Source: Pseudomonadota bacterium
GTDB taxonomy: Bacteria; Pseudomonadota; Gammaproteobacteria; Xanthomonadales; Xanthomonadaceae
Length of the DNA stretch: 24,750 bases
Direction of reading: 5' to 3'
NCBI GenBank assembly: GCA_023388955.1
Contig: JAEWFH010000113.1
Coordinates: 1-24,750, forward strand
Each line of letters opens with the position of its first letter. Position 1 is the stretch's first letter. The position numbers and the translations under genes were made by a program. Positions 22,720-24,750 of the stretch are shown here, in pieces. The notes under the pieces are model-generated. The model was not told where the DNA came from. It saw only the letters and a list, made by a program, of their open reading frames with translations, and did no database searches.

Positions 22720-22824
22720 ATGAATGCGCCCCGCGCCAACGCCGAGATCCTGACCTCCGCCCGCATGGCGGCCGGTATGACCTCGCGCGCGCGCCGACGC
22801 CAGCCTGACTTCACGGCCGGGTAG
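22720..22824 (+). CDS. Candidate arginine-rich leader peptide of the argF'-argG operon (34 residues)
   Basis: An open frame from ATG 22720 to TAG 22822-22824 encodes 34 residues with six Arg. Near the end is MTSRARRRQPDFTAG, with Arg codons CGC, CGC, CGA, CGC at 22786-22800. Shorter versions could start at ATG 22765 or ATG 22777; none has a strong ribosome site. It ends 39 bases before a terminator hairpin upstream of arginine biosynthesis genes, the position expected of an attenuation leader peptide. A possible promoter (TTGCCG 22681, 17 bases, GAAGAT 22704) is weak. Arg codons of CGN type are common in GC-rich DNA, so chance is a serious alternative. Confidence 0.35.
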   Translation: MNAPRANAEILTSARMAAGMTSRARRRQPDFTAG

Positions 22825-22874
22825 CCGCTCGCACGCATTCGTTTCAAAAGAAGCCTGCACACGAAAGCCCAGCC
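22815..22874 (+). promoter_or_regulatory. Candidate antiterminator pairing of the arg leader
   Basis: GGCCGGGT (22815-22822), which runs into the stop codon of the leader frame, can pair with GCCCAGCC (22867-22874), the 5' arm of the terminator, with seven pairs (one G-U) and one mismatch. CGGCCG at 22814-22819 can alternatively pair with the CGGCCG at 22770-22775 before the Arg codons. A ribosome stalled at the Arg codons would free the first pairing; one at the stop codon would block it. This is a manual fold without energy calculation. Confidence 0.33.
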
Positions 22875-22897
22875 ACCGCGCTGGGCTTTGTCGTTTC
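22864..22897 (+). terminator. Rho-independent terminator 45 bases before argF'
   Basis: AAAGCCCAGC (22864-22873), loop CACCGC, GCTGGGCTTT (22880-22889), followed by GTCGTTTC. A perfect ten-base stem and a U-rich tail make it a good intrinsic terminator. The 52 bases between it and the argF' ATG contain no recognisable promoter, so argF' transcription seems to have to read through it. Confidence 0.75.
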
Positions 22898-22941
22898 ATC
22901 GCCCGGCGACCGGTTTCCCCGCCTTCCCCCGGAGCCCCGCG

Positions 22942-24033
22942 ATGACCCCCCGACACTTCCTCAACACCCAGGACTGGTCCCGTCCCGACCTCGACGCGCT
23001 GCTGGCCCGCGCGGCGCAGTTCAAGCGCAGCCCGCTGGGCGACCAGCTGCGCGGGCGCTCGATCGCGTTGGTGTTCTTCAACCCGTCCATGCGCACCCGC
23101 ACCAGCTTCGAACTGGGCGCCTTCCAGCTTGGGGGCCACGCCGTGGTGCTGCAGCCGGGCAAGGACGCCTGGCCGATCGAGTTCGACACCGGCGTGGTGA
23201 TGGACGGCGATGCCGAGGAGCACATCGCCGAGGTCGCCCGGGTGCTGGGCCGCTATGCCGACATGATCGGCGTGCGTGCGTTCCCGAAGTTCGCCGACTG
23301 GTCGGTGGACCGCGAGGACCGGGTGCTGAAGGCGTTCGCGAAGTACAGCCCGGTGCCGGTCATCAACATGGAGACCATCACCCATCCGTGCCAGGAGCTG
23401 GCCCACGCGATGGCGCTGCAGGAGCACTTCGGCGCCGCCGACCCCGGATCCAGCCCGGCGCAGGTCCTGCGCGGCAAGAAGTACGTGCTGACCTGGACCT
23501 ACCACCCGAAGCCGCTCAACACCGCGGTGGCCAACTCCGCGCTGACCATCGCCACCCGCATGGGCATGGACGTGACCCTGCTGTGCCCCACGCCCGAGTA
23601 CGTGCTCGACGAGCGCTACATGGGCTGGGCCCGCGACAACGTCGCCGCCCACGGTGGATCGCTGACCGTCAGCCACGACATCGACAGCGCCTACGCCGGT
23701 GCCGACGTGGTCTACGCCAAGAGCTGGGGCGCGATCCCGTACTTCGGCAACTGGGAGGCCGAGAAGGCCATCCGCGACCAGCACCGCCACTTCATCGTCG
23801 ATGAACGCAAGATGGCGCTGACCAACCAGGCCGTCTTCAGCCACTGCCTGCCCCTGCGCCGCAACGTCAAGGCCACCGACGCGGTGATGGACTCGCCGGC
23901 GTGCATCGCCGTGGACGAGGCGGAGAACCGGCTGCACGTGCAGAAGGCGGTGATGGCGGCGCTGGCGGATGTAGAGCGAGGAACCAGAGGGGAGGAACCA
24001 GGAACCAGAGGGGAGCACCCGGAGCGTTCCTGA
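22942..24033 (+). CDS. argF': N-acetylornithine carbamoyltransferase (AOTCase)
   Basis: A 363-residue enzyme that carbamoylates N-acetyl-L-ornithine to N-acetylcitrulline, the xanthomonad route to arginine. Carbamoyl-phosphate residues are in SMRTRTS (49-55) and HPCQ (148-151), with HCLPLRR near the C-terminus. Trp77 in KDAWPIEF and Glu92 in DGDAEEH match residues known to set acetylornithine specificity in the Xanthomonas campestris enzyme, separating it from ordinary OTCase. Compared with what I recall of the family (about 339 residues) there is a short insertion at about 166-175 and an extra C-terminal tail rich in Arg, Gly and Glu, encoded by GGAACCA repeats. ATG 22942 has GGAG seven bases upstream. 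argG follows 52 bases later. Confidence 0.95.
   Translation: MTPRHFLNTQDWSRPDLDALLARAAQFKRSPLGDQLRGRSIALVFFNPSMRTRTSFELGAFQLGGHAVVLQPGKDAWPIEFDTGVVMDGDAEEHIAEVARVLGRYADMIGVRAFPKFADWSVDREDRVLKAFAKYSPVPVINMETITHPCQELAHAMALQEHFGAADPGSSPAQVLRGKKYVLTWTYHPKPLNTAVANSALTIATRMGMDVTLLCPTPEYVLDERYMGWARDNVAAHGGSLTVSHDIDSAYAGADVVYAKSWGAIPYFGNWEAEKAIRDQHRHFIVDERKMALTNQAVFSHCLPLRRNVKATDAVMDSPACIAVDEAENRLHVQKAVMAALADVERGTRGEEPGTRGEHPERS
23980..24015 (+). repeat. GGAACCA repeat extending the argF' coding end
   Basis: A 15-base unit GGAACCAGAGGGGAG occurs at 23980-23994 and 24001-24015, with a further GGAACCA at 23994-24000 between them. The reverse complement CTGGTTCC recurs at 24045-24052 between argF' and argG. 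It encodes part of the odd C-terminal tail and could form a hairpin between the two genes. Confidence 0.8.
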
Positions 24034-24085
24034 CCCCGCTTTCACTGGTTCCCGACCTTCCTTCCCGACGCACTCCGAGCCCCCC

Positions 24086-24750
24086 ATGACCACCACTGCC
24101 CCCCCTGCCTTCCCCACCATCGTCCTCGCCTTCTCCGGCGGCCTCGACACCAGCTTCTGCGTTCCCTGGCTCGCCGAGCGCGGCTGGCAGGTCCACACCG
24201 TGTTCGCCGATACCGGCGGCGTCGATGCCGGGGAGCGTGCCTACATCGAGCAGCGGGCCCACGAGCTGGGCGTCGCTTCGCACCTCACCGTCGATGGCGG
24301 ACCGGCGATCTGGGACGGCTTCGTAAAGCCGTTCGTGTGGGCCGGCGAGGGCTACCAGGGGCAGTACCCGCTGCTGGTGTCGGACCGCTACCTGATCGTC
24401 GACGCGGCGCTGAAGCGCGCCGCCGAACTGGGGACCCGGGCGATCGCCCATGGTTGCACCGGCATGGGCAACGACCAGGTGCGCTTCGACCTGGCGGTGA
24501 AGGCGCGCGGGGACTACCGGATCGTCGCGCCGATCCGCGAGATCCAGAAGGAGCACACCCAGGTCCGCGCCTACGAGCAGGCCTACCTGCAGGAGCGGGG
24601 CTTCGAGGTGCGCGGCAAGCAGCAGGCCTACACCATCAACGAGAACCTGCTGGGGGTGACCCTGTCGGGCGGCGAGATCGACCAGTGGCAGGCCCCGGGC
24701 GAGGGCGCGGGTGGCTGGTGCCTGCCGCGCGCGCAGTGGCCGGCGCAGGC
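24086..24750 (+). CDS. argG: Argininosuccinate synthase, N-terminal part (3' end outside window)
   Basis: The first 221 codons of an ATP-dependent enzyme joining citrulline and aspartate. The PP-loop AFSGGLDTS (residues 15-23) binds ATP, and HGCTGMGNDQVRFD and APIREIQKEH fit the argininosuccinate synthase family. The frame is open to the window edge, so it is truncated by the window and not broken. Because the upstream enzyme makes acetylcitrulline, a deacetylase is required before this step; it is probably encoded just beyond the window. The ATG at 24086 has only a weak ribosome site, and co-transcription with argF' is likely. Confidence 0.95.
   Translation, partial: MTTTAPPAFPTIVLAFSGGLDTSFCVPWLAERGWQVHTVFADTGGVDAGERAYIEQRAHELGVASHLTVDGGPAIWDGFVKPFVWAGEGYQGQYPLLVSDRYLIVDAALKRAAELGTRAIAHGCTGMGNDQVRFDLAVKARGDYRIVAPIREIQKEHTQVRAYEQAYLQERGFEVRGKQQAYTINENLLGVTLSGGEIDQWQAPGEGAGGWCLPRAQWPAQ

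Overview
This window is a slice of a high-GC gammaproteobacterial chromosome, almost certainly family Xanthomonadaceae (Lysobacter/Luteimonas/Xanthomonas relatives). The strongest taxonomic clue is an N-acetylornithine carbamoyltransferase (SMRTRTS, Trp77 and Glu92 signature) directly followed by argG, the xanthomonad version of arginine biosynthesis. A FimX-like protein, a DksA with a long Lys/Ala-rich tail and the mtaD-ubiG-phosphatase operon agree with this. Nothing looks like a phage, plasmid, transposon or CRISPR array; it is compact core genome with some REP-like palindromes.

Layout. 1-761: 5' part of an ALDH7-type aldehyde dehydrogenase, tRNA-Arg(CCT), a terminator and tRNA-Ala(CGC), all on the minus strand. 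762-4927: RNase D (-) divergent from a lipoprotein with a SUMF1/FGE-like domain and an M48 metalloprotease (+), the latter ending inside a REP-like palindrome. 4928-6342: phaR and gluQ (-). 6449-7351: htpX (+). 7378-9453: a degenerate REC-PAS-GGDEF-EAL protein of FimX type (-). 9552-11210: epmB (-) divergent from its target efp (+), then a terminator and a cluster of REP-like repeats. 11415-16734: a plus-strand run of mtaD-like deaminase, ubiG, HAD phosphatase (gph or mupP), a hypothetical protein and a membrane diguanylate cyclase; the first four overlap by 1-4 bases. 16697-19144: yidD, class I dihydroorotase and an M23 peptidase (-), overlapping tail to tail with the cyclase. 19361-20134: dksA (+) with a good sigma70 promoter and terminator. 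20233-22066: cysS and sufE (-). 22209-22676: a small secreted protein. 22677-22941: a leader region. 22942-24750: argF' and the start of argG (+).

Functional themes are translation (two tRNAs, gluQ, cysS, efp/epmB), c-di-GMP signalling (an apparently active GGDEF enzyme with an I-site, and a catalytically dead FimX-like receptor), envelope proteolysis (M48, HtpX, M23), ubiquinone synthesis and methylthioadenosine salvage, and arginine biosynthesis.

The most interesting candidate is upstream of argF'-argG. A short open frame (22720-22824) with an Arg cluster near its end is followed by a U-rich-tailed terminator hairpin (22864-22897). A segment overlapping the stop codon can pair with the 5' arm of that terminator. 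This resembles a classical peptide-leader attenuator responding to arginine, a mode I do not know to be described for arginine operons in this group. It is a hypothesis from one sequence, and the Arg run could arise by chance in GC-rich DNA.
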